In this document: positions 1 through 5,885 of the stretch, piece by piece | Position numbering within the stretch: position 1 is the first letter of the stretch | How the letters are laid out: each line of letters starts with the position of its first letter | Origin: an archaeon | GTDB lineage: Archaea; Micrarchaeota; Micrarchaeia; Anstonellales; Bilamarchaeaceae | Assembly (NCBI GenBank): GCA_020052325.1 | Contig: JAGVPF010000052.1 | Span: forward strand, 1-12,496 | Reading direction: 5' to 3' | DNA length: 12,496 bases | Notes under the pieces: model-generated | What the model was told of the DNA's origin: nothing | Database searches by the model: none | The model's input: the letters and a program-made list of their open reading frames with translations, nothing else | Program-made: the position numbers and the translations under genes

Positions 1-849
1 ATCGCGGCAGAGTGTGCAGCCTCTCCTGGCGAGTCGGTCTGCCTTAACCTTTCCGGTTCCATGGAAGCCATCTCGGTAAGGGACAGGAGCGGCCTGGTTA
101 TCGGGCATACGGAGCGCCATGAGAATAACTACACGCTTATTTGCGCCTCTGTTCCTGTGGACTACTTGGAATATTCGGCGTCCTCCTCTTCATGGACTAC
201 CAAGAGCGGTTCTCTTTGGGACTTCGACCTTTCAGTCGGTTCCACGGAAAACATCAGCGCTTTCAATGCATCGCTGGTTTTGCCCGCCGGTTCGACCCTC
301 AAAGGGACTAACGGTGCCGTCTCAAGCGGGAACGGTTCGCTCATCATCTCGTACTCTGCCCGCCAAATCGACACAGCGCACCGCGCCCGCATGCGTGCCT
401 CATATGAGCTTGCCGCAACCCCGGCACAATTTGCGTCATCGGATAATATGCTAATGGCCGCATTCGGAATCCTGGTCCTGGCAGTCATCCTCCTTAATGC
501 AATCCTGGGAATAAAAGCCCGGTCAGCACAATTCCGACCCCCCACGCAACCACCTTCGCCCGTGACGGAAATCCCCGCTCGCGTCAATACTGCCTCGCCA
601 TCTACACTCGAATCGAATGCCATTTTCAGGACATTGGACGAAACCGAAAAAGAAATCGTCCGGGAGATAATCAGGCAGGGCGGAAAGACGACCCAGGCTA
701 CCCTTTACCTGAACACGCATGTCCCGAAAGCAACCCTCTCGCGCCGGATTTCCTCGCTTGAAAACCGCGGCATAATCAAGAAATCCCAGAAGGGAAACCG
801 GAATCTAATCACACTTACCGATACGATTACCGAAGCCGCACACGCGTGA
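1..849 (+). CDS. Membrane-anchored winged-helix protein, 5' end outside window
   Basis: The frame is open from base 1, so the N-terminus lies outside the window; 282 codons are visible. The first ~150 visible residues are Ser/Thr/Asn-rich, predicted beta, with N-x-S/T sites and two cysteines close to the left edge, as expected for an exported domain. One hydrophobic helix follows (MLMAAFGILVLAVILLNAIL, about 450-509), then a Pro-rich linker and a C-terminal winged helix (about 630-840) with the pattern LDETEKEIVREI, a recognition helix near KATLSRRISSLE and a GIIKKSQKGNRN wing. This order (outside sensor, one membrane segment, cytoplasmic DNA-binding domain) is a known archaeal type of membrane-bound regulator. 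That it senses something outside and acts on DNA is inference; the ligand and target genes are unknown. It may bind the repeat-rich promoter directly downstream, but nothing shown proves this. Confidence 0.85.
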   Translation: MAAECAASPGESVCLNLSGSMEAISVRDRSGLVIGHTERHENNYTLICASVPVDYLEYSASSSSWTTKSGSLWDFDLSVGSTENISAFNASLVLPAGSTLKGTNGAVSSGNGSLIISYSARQIDTAHRARMRASYELAATPAQFASSDNMLMAAFGILVLAVILLNAILGIKARSAQFRPPTQPPSPVTEIPARVNTASPSTLESNAIFRTLDETEKEIVREIIRQGGKTTQATLYLNTHVPKATLSRRISSLENRGIIKKSQKGNRNLITLTDTITEAAHA

Positions 850-874
850 TTCATTTTCCCGGGATTTCCTGCTT

Positions 875-937
875 GTTCCATCCGGTTCCGTCGTGAAACG
901 TTCCACTCGTTCCACGGAAAATATAAATACCGTTCCA
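875..937 (+). promoter_or_regulatory. TATA promoter of the 990 gene flanked by five GTTCC repeats
   Basis: A TATA element (AAATATAAAT, 919-928) sits about 60 bases before the start at 990, placing transcription start near 950 and leaving a short leader with a Shine-Dalgarno site (GGTGA, 980-984). Around it lie five same-direction copies of GTTCC(A/G), starting at 875, 885, 900, 909 and 932, one of them downstream of the TATA box. Sites on both sides of the box suggest a regulator that controls access of TBP/TFB. The repeats are seen directly; the regulator is inference. Confidence 0.6.
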
Positions 938-989
938 AAAAGGTCAAGTTGCCCATACGCCCTGAGCGCATGGGGAAGAGGTGAACATG

Positions 990-1964
990 ATGGAATTGAA
1001 ATACGCAATGCTCTTCGCGTTGCTGCTTGTCCCGATGGTCAGCGCAATAGGCGGCTTCAATGGCGCCGCAGGCGCATCCGGAGGACACGGGAGCGGCAGC
1101 TCGCGCATGGGCATGGACGAGATTAAGGGGGAACTGCTGACTTCCTCCATGGATAACGTTATATGCAAGGCCGATTTCATGAATGGCGTCCTGGAATCGA
1201 TGATGGAGAACGTGAACGGCACCGAAAATCTGCAGGATGATCTCGACGCGCTTGAAACGGACGTTGAAACCCTGCAAGGCTATTCCGGTTCGGGCGACGC
1301 TAACGGATACCGGCTCTATCTTCGCGACAGCTTCGCCCCGCATATGCGTGCAGCGCGCGAAAACATCATGTCTGCAAGGCATGGCGTAGGCGGGTCCGTA
1401 GGCGAGCAGCTTCGCATAGAGTACGACTCATACAAATCCGAGTATCATGCGTGCAACGATGAGTCGATGGGCCGCTTCTCCGAGGCAAAGGTTAACGCCT
1501 ACGAAGCGGCATTGGAAAGGGCGCAGGAGCGCGCGGATAACATGAGCGCAAAGGGGATTGACGCCAGCGGACTGGATTCCCTCATACGGGATGCCTGGGA
1601 GCAGGTCGTCGACCCGCTTCAGGACGCCCTTGATGAAGCGGAAAACGGCACGGGTGCCAAAGATGCCATCCACCAGTACTGCCTTTTCAACGGCTGCAAG
1701 GAGGGCCTCAACTTCCACTTCTGGGTGAAATTCGAAGCCGAAAAGCTGGATTCTGTGCTCGCCTCCATATCAGATGAGGCAGCCGAAGCCGGGCTTTCTG
1801 ACGACGTCGATAGCGCGCAGGCGGACATCGATTCCGCATCTGATGCGCTGGAAGATGCCGGGACCGCCCAGTATACGGATGGCGCAGGGCAGGGCATTCT
1901 TGACGATTTGCACTCGGCAGCGCAGAAAATCAAGGCTATCCTTCATGAACTGAGGTCGAGCTGA
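990..1964 (+). CDS. Secreted alpha-helical protein of unknown function
   Basis: The product is 324 residues. It starts with a short signal peptide (MELKYAMLFALLLVPMVSA) and then a Gly/Ser-rich stretch. The rest is Ala/Glu/Asp-rich with heptad-like helices (e.g. LQDDLDALETDVETL) and a C-terminal part typical of a long helical bundle. Four cysteines occur (VICKAD, HACND, QYCLFNGC) that could form disulfides outside the cell. An upstream GTG (981) and ATG (987) are in frame, but GTG 981 overlaps the Shine-Dalgarno GGTGA (980-984) and 987 is too close to it; ATG 990 has 5-base spacing and is preferred. The stop overlaps the next start (TGATG), so the acidic lipoprotein gene is translationally coupled and the pair probably acts together at the surface. 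I do not recognise a family. Confidence 0.85.
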   Translation: MELKYAMLFALLLVPMVSAIGGFNGAAGASGGHGSGSSRMGMDEIKGELLTSSMDNVICKADFMNGVLESMMENVNGTENLQDDLDALETDVETLQGYSGSGDANGYRLYLRDSFAPHMRAARENIMSARHGVGGSVGEQLRIEYDSYKSEYHACNDESMGRFSEAKVNAYEAALERAQERADNMSAKGIDASGLDSLIRDAWEQVVDPLQDALDEAENGTGAKDAIHQYCLFNGCKEGLNFHFWVKFEAEKLDSVLASISDEAAEAGLSDDVDSAQADIDSASDALEDAGTAQYTDGAGQGILDDLHSAAQKIKAILHELRSS

Positions 1965-2320
1965 TGGAACGGCAAACCGAAAAGCGATACGGTTTCCTGC
2001 TTCTGGCAGGTGCGCTGACCCTGCTGCTGCTCTTTGGCTGCATTGGCGGCCGGGGGGCGTCCGGGGCTCAGCAATCTGGCACGGAGGCGTCATCGCTTCC
2101 ATCCGGGCCTGCTGCCCAGGACACACCGCAGCCCGGCGGCTCTGTGGGCGATGCGGACATCTCGGGTTCTGATGACGATATCGAGGCCGAACTTCCAGGC
2201 GAGGAACTGATCCCTCCCCCGGATACATCCGCATCGGACATATCGGACTCCGACATCGACCTTGGCGTGATGGACGAGGATTATGTTATAAGCGATGAAG
2301 ACATTGTGGAGCCCGCATAG
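1964..2320 (+). CDS. Small, highly acidic lipoprotein
   Basis: The product is 118 residues. A basic N-terminus (KR near residue 7) and a hydrophobic stretch end in the lipobox LLLFGC (Cys26), so the protein is predicted to be lipid-anchored outside the membrane. The mature part is low-complexity: Gly/Ser/Pro-rich first, then strongly acidic with repeated Asp motifs (DADISGSDDD, SASDISDSDID, MDEDY, ISDEDI) and almost no basic residues. It is probably disordered and could bind cations such as Ca2+, but no defined Ca2+-binding loop is visible. Its start overlaps the stop of the preceding gene by one base, with GAGGT at 1952-1956 as ribosome binding site. The function is unknown; the pairing with the secreted helical protein is the main clue. 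Confidence 0.82.
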   Translation: MERQTEKRYGFLLLAGALTLLLLFGCIGGRGASGAQQSGTEASSLPSGPAAQDTPQPGGSVGDADISGSDDDIEAELPGEELIPPPDTSASDISDSDIDLGVMDEDYVISDEDIVEPA

Positions 2321-2346
2321 CCTTTTCTTTCTTTCTCTTCTAATTC
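2321..2346 (+). terminator. T/C-rich tract, probable archaeal terminator
   Basis: Directly after the TAG of the lipoprotein gene lies a pyrimidine tract (CCTTTTCTTTCTTTCTCTTC) with several T runs and no strong hairpin. This fits archaeal intrinsic termination on T-tracts. Read-through into the small gene at 2363 remains possible, since no clear TATA box precedes that gene. Confidence 0.45.
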
Positions 2347-2362
2347 TCCCAAGGGTGGGGGT

Positions 2363-2527
2363 ATGGCATTGAGGATAAATTCCGGTTGGCACGATAGGAA
2401 CCGCATCCCGGTCGGGGCGACCTTCGAGCAGCGGTGTGAATGGCATCTTGCGCATGCGCGGAGCTGCAACTGCAGGCCCGCGCCGCCTAAAATCGCCGGG
2501 GAGCTGCGGAAAAGGGGGTTGCTTTAA
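2363..2527 (+). CDS. 54-residue Cys/His protein, probable zinc-binding domain
   Basis: An ATG preceded by a G-rich site (GGGTGGGGGT) opens a 54-codon frame ending in TAA. The core reads RCEWHLAHARSCNCRPAPP, giving a C-x2-H-x2-H-x3-C-x-C arrangement that could bind one zinc ion, followed by a basic tail (KIAGELRKRGLL). The compact metal-ligand cluster, net positive charge and ribosome-binding site argue for a real gene despite its size. Small basic zinc proteins like this often bind nucleic acid or a larger partner, but that is inference. It lies just upstream of the tRNA-Glu gene; the tRNA's TATA box begins only three bases after its stop codon. I do not recognise a named family. Confidence 0.62.
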   Translation: MALRINSGWHDRNRIPVGATFEQRCEWHLAHARSCNCRPAPPKIAGELRKRGLL

Positions 2528-2529
2528 TC

Positions 2530-2537
2530 TTTTAAAA
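2530..2537 (+). promoter_or_regulatory. TATA box of the tRNA-Glu gene
   Basis: TTTTAAAA is centred about 37 bases before the first tRNA base. Transcription would begin near 2560, leaving a short 5' leader for RNase P to remove. Confidence 0.55.
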
Positions 2538-2570
2538 CCCTCGTTGCCATGATTAATCGCTAAGCTCTTA

Positions 2571-2721
2571 GCTCCTGTAGTCTAGCCCGGTCAAGGACAA
2601 CAGACTCTCAAGGCTTTTTGGCCCCGGCTTTCCGCCGGCCAAAAACCCTGGAAAAAGGCCTGAGGTTATCTCCGGCATTCGGAGAACTCTGTGAACCCGC
2701 GTTCAAATCGCGGCAGGAGCG
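2571..2721 (+). tRNA. tRNA-Glu (anticodon CTC), with intron
   Basis: The acceptor stem GCTCCTG (2571-2577) pairs fully with CAGGAGC (2714-2720). The D arm is GTCT/GGAC with the GG of the D-loop at 2589-2590. The anticodon stem is ACAGA (2600-2604) with TCTGT (2688-2692), and the T arm is CCGCG-TTCAAAT-CGCGG. The loop reads CT-CTC-A, so the anticodon is CTC (2607-2609), reading GAG for glutamate; the GCTCC/GGAGC acceptor end is also typical of archaeal tRNA-Glu. A 76-base intron interrupts the loop next to the anticodon. CCA is not encoded: the next bases are G (discriminator, 2721) and TTTTT. Confidence 0.93.
2611..2686 (+). other. Archaeal tRNA intron (76 bases)
   Basis: The intron lies at or one base from the canonical 37/38 position. 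TCTC of the anticodon loop (2606-2609) pairs with GAGA near the intron's 3' end (2682-2685), which would form the central 4-bp helix of a bulge-helix-bulge for the splicing endonuclease. The exact boundary is ambiguous by one base: 2611-2686 leaves C at position 38, while 2612-2687 leaves the more usual A. Inside, TTTTTGG/CCAAAAA and CCGGC/GCCGG form a strong hairpin (2615-2645). Confidence 0.8.
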
Positions 2722-2724
2722 TTT

Positions 2725-2764
2725 TTGTTCACTTGCTCGGCCTTAAACGGCCTCGCGTGAACAA
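2725..2764 (+). other. Strong hairpin in the tRNA 3' trailer
   Basis: TTGTTCAC (2725-2732) pairs perfectly with GTGAACAA (2757-2764), and an inner GGCC/GGCC pairing surrounds a TTAAAC loop. It begins four bases after the discriminator base. It could help terminate or process the tRNA transcript, or act as a 3' boundary for the convergent epimerase gene. It is not followed by a T-run on the plus strand. Confidence 0.55.
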
Positions 2765-2805
2765 TGCTTGCAACACCCTCCGGGCATGGCATGGATTCTA
2801 TTCTG

Positions 2806-3720
2806 CTATTTTTGATTAGCCGTATGCCATTCGACGGCCCTTCTCAGGCCATCTTCGATGCCGACTTTCGGTGAAAAGCCGAGGAGCCTGCGCGCCTTCA
2901 AATTGTTCGCCTTGTACTTCCAGACCTCGCCCGTCCGGATGTCGCCCATCGTTATTTCCGATTTCGACCTGATGATTCCCTTCAGCATCTCCGCGACCTC
3001 GGTCAGCTGGACGTCCTTGCCGGATGCGATGTTGAACGTCTCTCCCGAAACGGAATCGAACCGGTCAAGGATGCGGGTTATTCCATCGACGCAATCATCG
3101 ATGTACGTGAAATCCAGGGTCTTCTCCCTGCCGTAAACGGTTATCCCCTCCCCGCGTTTCATCTGCCGTATCCAGAGGGGCACGACGCGGTCGGAGTCGT
3201 CGTACATCCCATACACATTCGAAAACCTTGCTATCACGTGCCTGATGCCGTAGCAGGCGGAGTATGCGTGCATGTAAGCCTCGCCGGCCATCTTGCTCGC
3301 CGAATACGGGCTCTCGCAGTTGGAGATGCGCATGTCGGTTTCGGAAACCCGCTTTCTTGCCATGATGTTGCCGTAGACCTCCCTGGACGATGCGAAGAAT
3401 ACCCTGCCGACGTCTTTGGCTCTGGCGTATTCCAATACATTGAAGCAGGTATCCACATTCTCCATCGCCATGCCCGGGTTGACGACCAGCTTGTACACGA
3501 GCGCGTTTGCTGCCAAATGCACGATTGCGTCATATCTCCCCCCAAGTCCCATCAGGACGTCCCTGTCAAGGAGGTCGATTCTGCGGGTTTTCGCATCCAG
3601 TTCAGGATTCCACTTGTTCGGCTTGCGGTCCAGGCCCGTAACGTCGTGCCCCTGCGCAAGGAGTGCCTCGAATAGGCGGGTGCCTATCGTTCCGCTTGAA
3701 CCTGTGATGAGTATTTCCAT
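2806..3720 (-). CDS. NAD-dependent sugar-nucleotide epimerase/dehydratase (extended SDR)
   Basis: The product is 304 residues, normal for the UDP-glucose 4-epimerase-like branch of the extended SDR family. The N-terminal Rossmann motif GSSGTIG (residues 7-13) binds NAD, the acidic D31 after strand 2 favours NAD over NADP, HLAA is at 68-71, the catalytic Ser lies in FASSREVYG (111-112) and the YxxxK pair is Y139/K143 in SPYSASKMAGE. The C-terminal substrate part holds the family patterns ARFSNVYG, RD/Y-type DFTYIDDCVDGI and FNIASGKDV. The likely reaction is epimerisation, or another NAD-dependent change, of a nucleotide-linked sugar for surface glycans or glycoproteins; the exact sugar cannot be read. 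ATG 3720 is chosen because GSSGTIG should lie near the N-terminus and a TATA box lies 28 bases ahead, suggesting a leaderless message; 20 further in-frame codons upstream look non-coding. Confidence 0.93.
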   Translation of the reverse strand: MEILITGSSGTIGTRLFEALLAQGHDVTGLDRKPNKWNPELDAKTRRIDLLDRDVLMGLGGRYDAIVHLAANALVYKLVVNPGMAMENVDTCFNVLEYARAKDVGRVFFASSREVYGNIMARKRVSETDMRISNCESPYSASKMAGEAYMHAYSACYGIRHVIARFSNVYGMYDDSDRVVPLWIRQMKRGEGITVYGREKTLDFTYIDDCVDGITRILDRFDSVSGETFNIASGKDVQLTEVAEMLKGIIRSKSEITMGDIRTGEVWKYKANNLKARRLLGFSPKVGIEDGLRRAVEWHTANQK

Positions 3721-3744
3721 CCATCGGATATGGTGCATGGAATT

Positions 3745-3752
3745 CTTAAAAA
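3745..3752 (-). promoter_or_regulatory. TATA box of the epimerase gene
   Basis: Read on the minus strand the box is TTTTTAAG, centred about 28 bases before the ATG at 3720. This fits a leaderless transcript and supports that start over upstream codons. Confidence 0.5.
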
Positions 3753-3798
3753 TCCCATCAGGCGGCAGGACACGCAACAATAGGTGTCGCTCCGGTTC

Positions 3799-3832
3799 AA
3801 TAAAAAAGGGAAATTAAAAATGAGAAAAAAAA
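3799..3832 (-). terminator. Multi-T-tract terminator after the Kazal lipoprotein gene
   Basis: Immediately past the TGA of the minus-strand lipoprotein gene, the minus strand carries three T runs (TTTTTTTT, TTTTT, TTTTTT) separated by a few bases, with no hairpin. This is the usual appearance of an archaeal intrinsic terminator. Confidence 0.65.
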
Positions 3833-5470
3833 TCAGGCGGGCCTCGCATCGAACTTGAAGAGCCCGCCATCGTTGAAGGTCAGCGTCGCCCTGTAGTCCT
3901 GCCCGAGGTAGCTGAACTCGTCCCCGCTTTCGAGCTCGTATTCGTCCCCGTCAAGCTCAAAGGTCACGGTGTCACTCGACACGTCGACTATCGTTGCCGT
4001 AGTGTCGAATATGTCGAACCTCTTCCCTTCCAGGTCAAGGCCAGAGCCGGATGTGTCCAGGTAGGGGTAGAACTCCGCCTTGTACAGGTCGTAGACAACC
4101 TCGTCATCCGGGCATATCGGGTTGCTGGTCCAGTCGCTGACACTGCCCTCCTGGCTGTAATACTGGACTGCGTGGTACTCGCCAATCGACAGTTCGGCGA
4201 AATCCTCGCTGTCATTCACCGAAAGGACCTCGATGGTCTCGGTGTTCTCGCTGCAGAAATCGTTGTCATCCTCGCCCGTATCGAGCGAGAAGCTGCAGAG
4301 GTGGTCGGTGTCCTTGAAAGCCTCGTAATTCTCGTACATCCTGAACGTGGATGTGTTGCCGCTTATCGAATATAGCTTGACCATGAACTCGTCGTTTATC
4401 TCGACCGTCTCCCCCACGTGGAGGATTAGCTCATCGGTGTCATCGTAGTTCGCGATATTGTACATCTGGCTGGTCTCATCGATGCTTGTGAGGTTCTCGG
4501 CGCATTGTACGGTCCTGCATTTGCCGTCGAAACATTCCTTGCCGGTCCCGCAGTTTATCTTCTCGTTCTGCATGGATGTCTCGGAGTAGCAGAAATACTC
4601 CAGCACGGCCGTCGCGCTGTAGCAGTTGTCGGTCCCCGTCATGTTCTGGAACGACGCGGTCCCCTTCACGAGGATGTCCTTGCCGCCGTCGGAATCCGCG
4701 CACACGTCCTTCGTGCACTTTCCTTCCTTGCACGAGAATCCGGCCTGGCATGCCATAACCTCCGACTCGACCTTCTTGGCGTTGCAGAAGTATTCCTTCA
4801 CCGCGGAGGCGCCGCTGCATGTGTCCTGGAACGAATCCTTGCCCTTGGTTACGGTTCCGCTTTTTGCGGCATCCTTGCCGCCGTCGCTGTCAAGGCATGA
4901 GGCTTCGATGCATGCGCCGCTGACGCACTGCATGCCGTCGCCGCAATCGATATCCTCTGATTTGGCATCATTTCCGCTGCAGTAATACTCCTTGACCGAA
5001 TATGAGCCGGAACATTCGTCGCTATTGCTCGTCCCGGGCGATGTGACTGTGCCCTTGACTTTCTCATCCTTTCCATTATCCGTATCCTGGCACGGGGCCT
5101 TCACGCAAGCCCCGGCTGTGCACGCAAAGCCGCTCGGGCAGGGGATAGCTTCAGAGGCCGCCGCATTGGCCGAACAATACGCTTCTTCCACCGTAAGCGC
5201 ATCCTTGCACTTGTCCTGCAGGCTGCCTGCACGGGCGGATGCGGTTCCCTGGTTGAAAAGGTCCTTGCCGCCGTCGGAGTCTTCGCAGAGGTTCGCTTCG
5301 CACGAGCCTTTGCTCTTGACTTCGGTTCCGGCCTGCGTTGCCTGGCATGCGTTTGTGTAGGTGATGCCGTCTTTTCCACAAACCGGGTCCGCCGTGCTGG
5401 GGCACGTCTGGCCGATGCAGCCATATAAGCCCAATATCAGGATAAGTCCGAACGCGAGGAAGGTTCTCAT
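3833..5470 (-). CDS. Surface lipoprotein with Kazal-like domain and four six-cysteine repeats
   Basis: The product is 545 residues. A signal peptide ends in the lipobox GLYGC (Cys18), so it should be lipid-anchored on the outer face. Residues 23-57 fit a Kazal-type fold (C-x7-C, then C-x6-Y-x3-C, with DPVCGKDGITYTNAC), known in serine-protease inhibitors. Four tandem repeats then start at C62, C127, C192 and C257, exactly 65 residues apart. Each has the signature C-x-D-[ST]-D-x-G-K-D and cysteines at repeat positions 1, 27, 38, 50, 56 and 61 (the last three shifted by one in repeat 4), implying three disulfides per repeat. Residues 323-545 form an acidic, beta-rich domain of unknown type. ATG 5470 follows a GGAAGGGGA ribosome site and begins the signal peptide; the 150 open codons upstream are opposite another gene and are rejected. 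A role in adhesion or protease inhibition is inference. Confidence 0.9.
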   Translation of the reverse strand: MRTFLAFGLILILGLYGCIGQTCPSTADPVCGKDGITYTNACQATQAGTEVKSKGSCEANLCEDSDGGKDLFNQGTASARAGSLQDKCKDALTVEEAYCSANAAASEAIPCPSGFACTAGACVKAPCQDTDNGKDEKVKGTVTSPGTSNSDECSGSYSVKEYYCSGNDAKSEDIDCGDGMQCVSGACIEASCLDSDGGKDAAKSGTVTKGKDSFQDTCSGASAVKEYFCNAKKVESEVMACQAGFSCKEGKCTKDVCADSDGGKDILVKGTASFQNMTGTDNCYSATAVLEYFCYSETSMQNEKINCGTGKECFDGKCRTVQCAENLTSIDETSQMYNIANYDDTDELILHVGETVEINDEFMVKLYSISGNTSTFRMYENYEAFKDTDHLCSFSLDTGEDDNDFCSENTETIEVLSVNDSEDFAELSIGEYHAVQYYSQEGSVSDWTSNPICPDDEVVYDLYKAEFYPYLDTSGSGLDLEGKRFDIFDTTATIVDVSSDTVTFELDGDEYELESGDEFSYLGQDYRATLTFNDGGLFKFDARPA

Positions 5471-5484
5471 GAATCCCCTTCCTT

Positions 5485-5502
5485 CAATTAATATTATAAT
5501 AT
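5485..5502 (-). promoter_or_regulatory. AT-rich promoter of the Kazal lipoprotein gene
   Basis: The minus strand reads ATATTATAATATTAATTG over 5502-5485, a TATA-rich block ending 14 bases before the start codon, with the GGAAGGGGA ribosome site in between. Several overlapping TATA registers exist, so the exact box is unclear. Confidence 0.45.
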
Positions 5503-5542
5503 CTGCCCTTTTCTTCCGGTTGTATTCCGCCGGCCATTCATG

Positions 5543-5566
5543 ATGCATTCTGAATGCATTTTTAAT
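5543..5566 (+). promoter_or_regulatory. 17-bp palindrome abutting the TATA box of the 5588 gene
   Basis: ATGCATTC-T-GAATGCAT (5543-5559) is a perfect inverted repeat with a one-base centre. Its right edge touches the TATA element TTTTTAAT (5559-5566), which is centred 25 bases ahead of ATG 5588. The palindrome therefore covers the BRE position and could be an operator that blocks or aids TFB binding. The regulator is unknown. Confidence 0.5.
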
Positions 5567-5587
5567 TTTTGACCTGGAAGCCATGCC

Positions 5588-5869
5588 ATGGAAGAGGACA
5601 AGGATTTGAAAGAGGCCGTCGCGGCCTGCGCCAGGATTATCGAGGAGAAATGCGGCAGGAAGCCGTTCATGATAGCGGTGTCGAAAGCAGACGTCAAATT
5701 CGCCACGGATGGGGACCGGAAGAAGGGCATCATAAGCGGGACTGCCAATTACATGTACCTGGCCCGCCCGCCGCTCAAGAAGAACGGCCTGAGCAAGCTG
5801 CTGATAGACACCGCGCGCGTCGCCATCAACCAGGCCGAGAAGAAAATCAGCGAAGAAACGCAATCCTGA
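5588..5869 (+). CDS. Conserved-looking 93-residue protein of unknown function
   Basis: The protein is small, without signal peptide or membrane segment. It begins with a helix rich in Glu/Lys (KDLKEAVAACARIIEEKCG), followed by a short beta-like part (KPFMIAVSKADVKFAT), a Gly/basic turn, and a C-terminal helix (LSKLLIDTARVAINQAEKKI). Two cysteines (residues about 14 and 22) are not in a metal-binding pattern. The TATA box 25 bases ahead of ATG 5588 predicts a leaderless transcript. Its stop lies 16 bases before the amino-acid permease start, so the two are probably one operon and this protein could be a regulator or partner of the permease. I do not recognise a family. Confidence 0.72.
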   Translation: MEEDKDLKEAVAACARIIEEKCGRKPFMIAVSKADVKFATDGDRKKGIISGTANYMYLARPPLKKNGLSKLLIDTARVAINQAEKKISEETQS

Positions 5870-5885
5870 ACCGGCGGGCGATGGA

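Noticed and set aside
875..937. Possible CRISPR remnant because of short regular repeats
   Set aside because: Units are only 5-7 bases with uneven spacing around a TATA box, and no cas gene is present.
705..1382. Minus-strand open frame of 225 codons
   Set aside because: It overlaps two supported plus-strand genes and a promoter, and has no recognisable domain.
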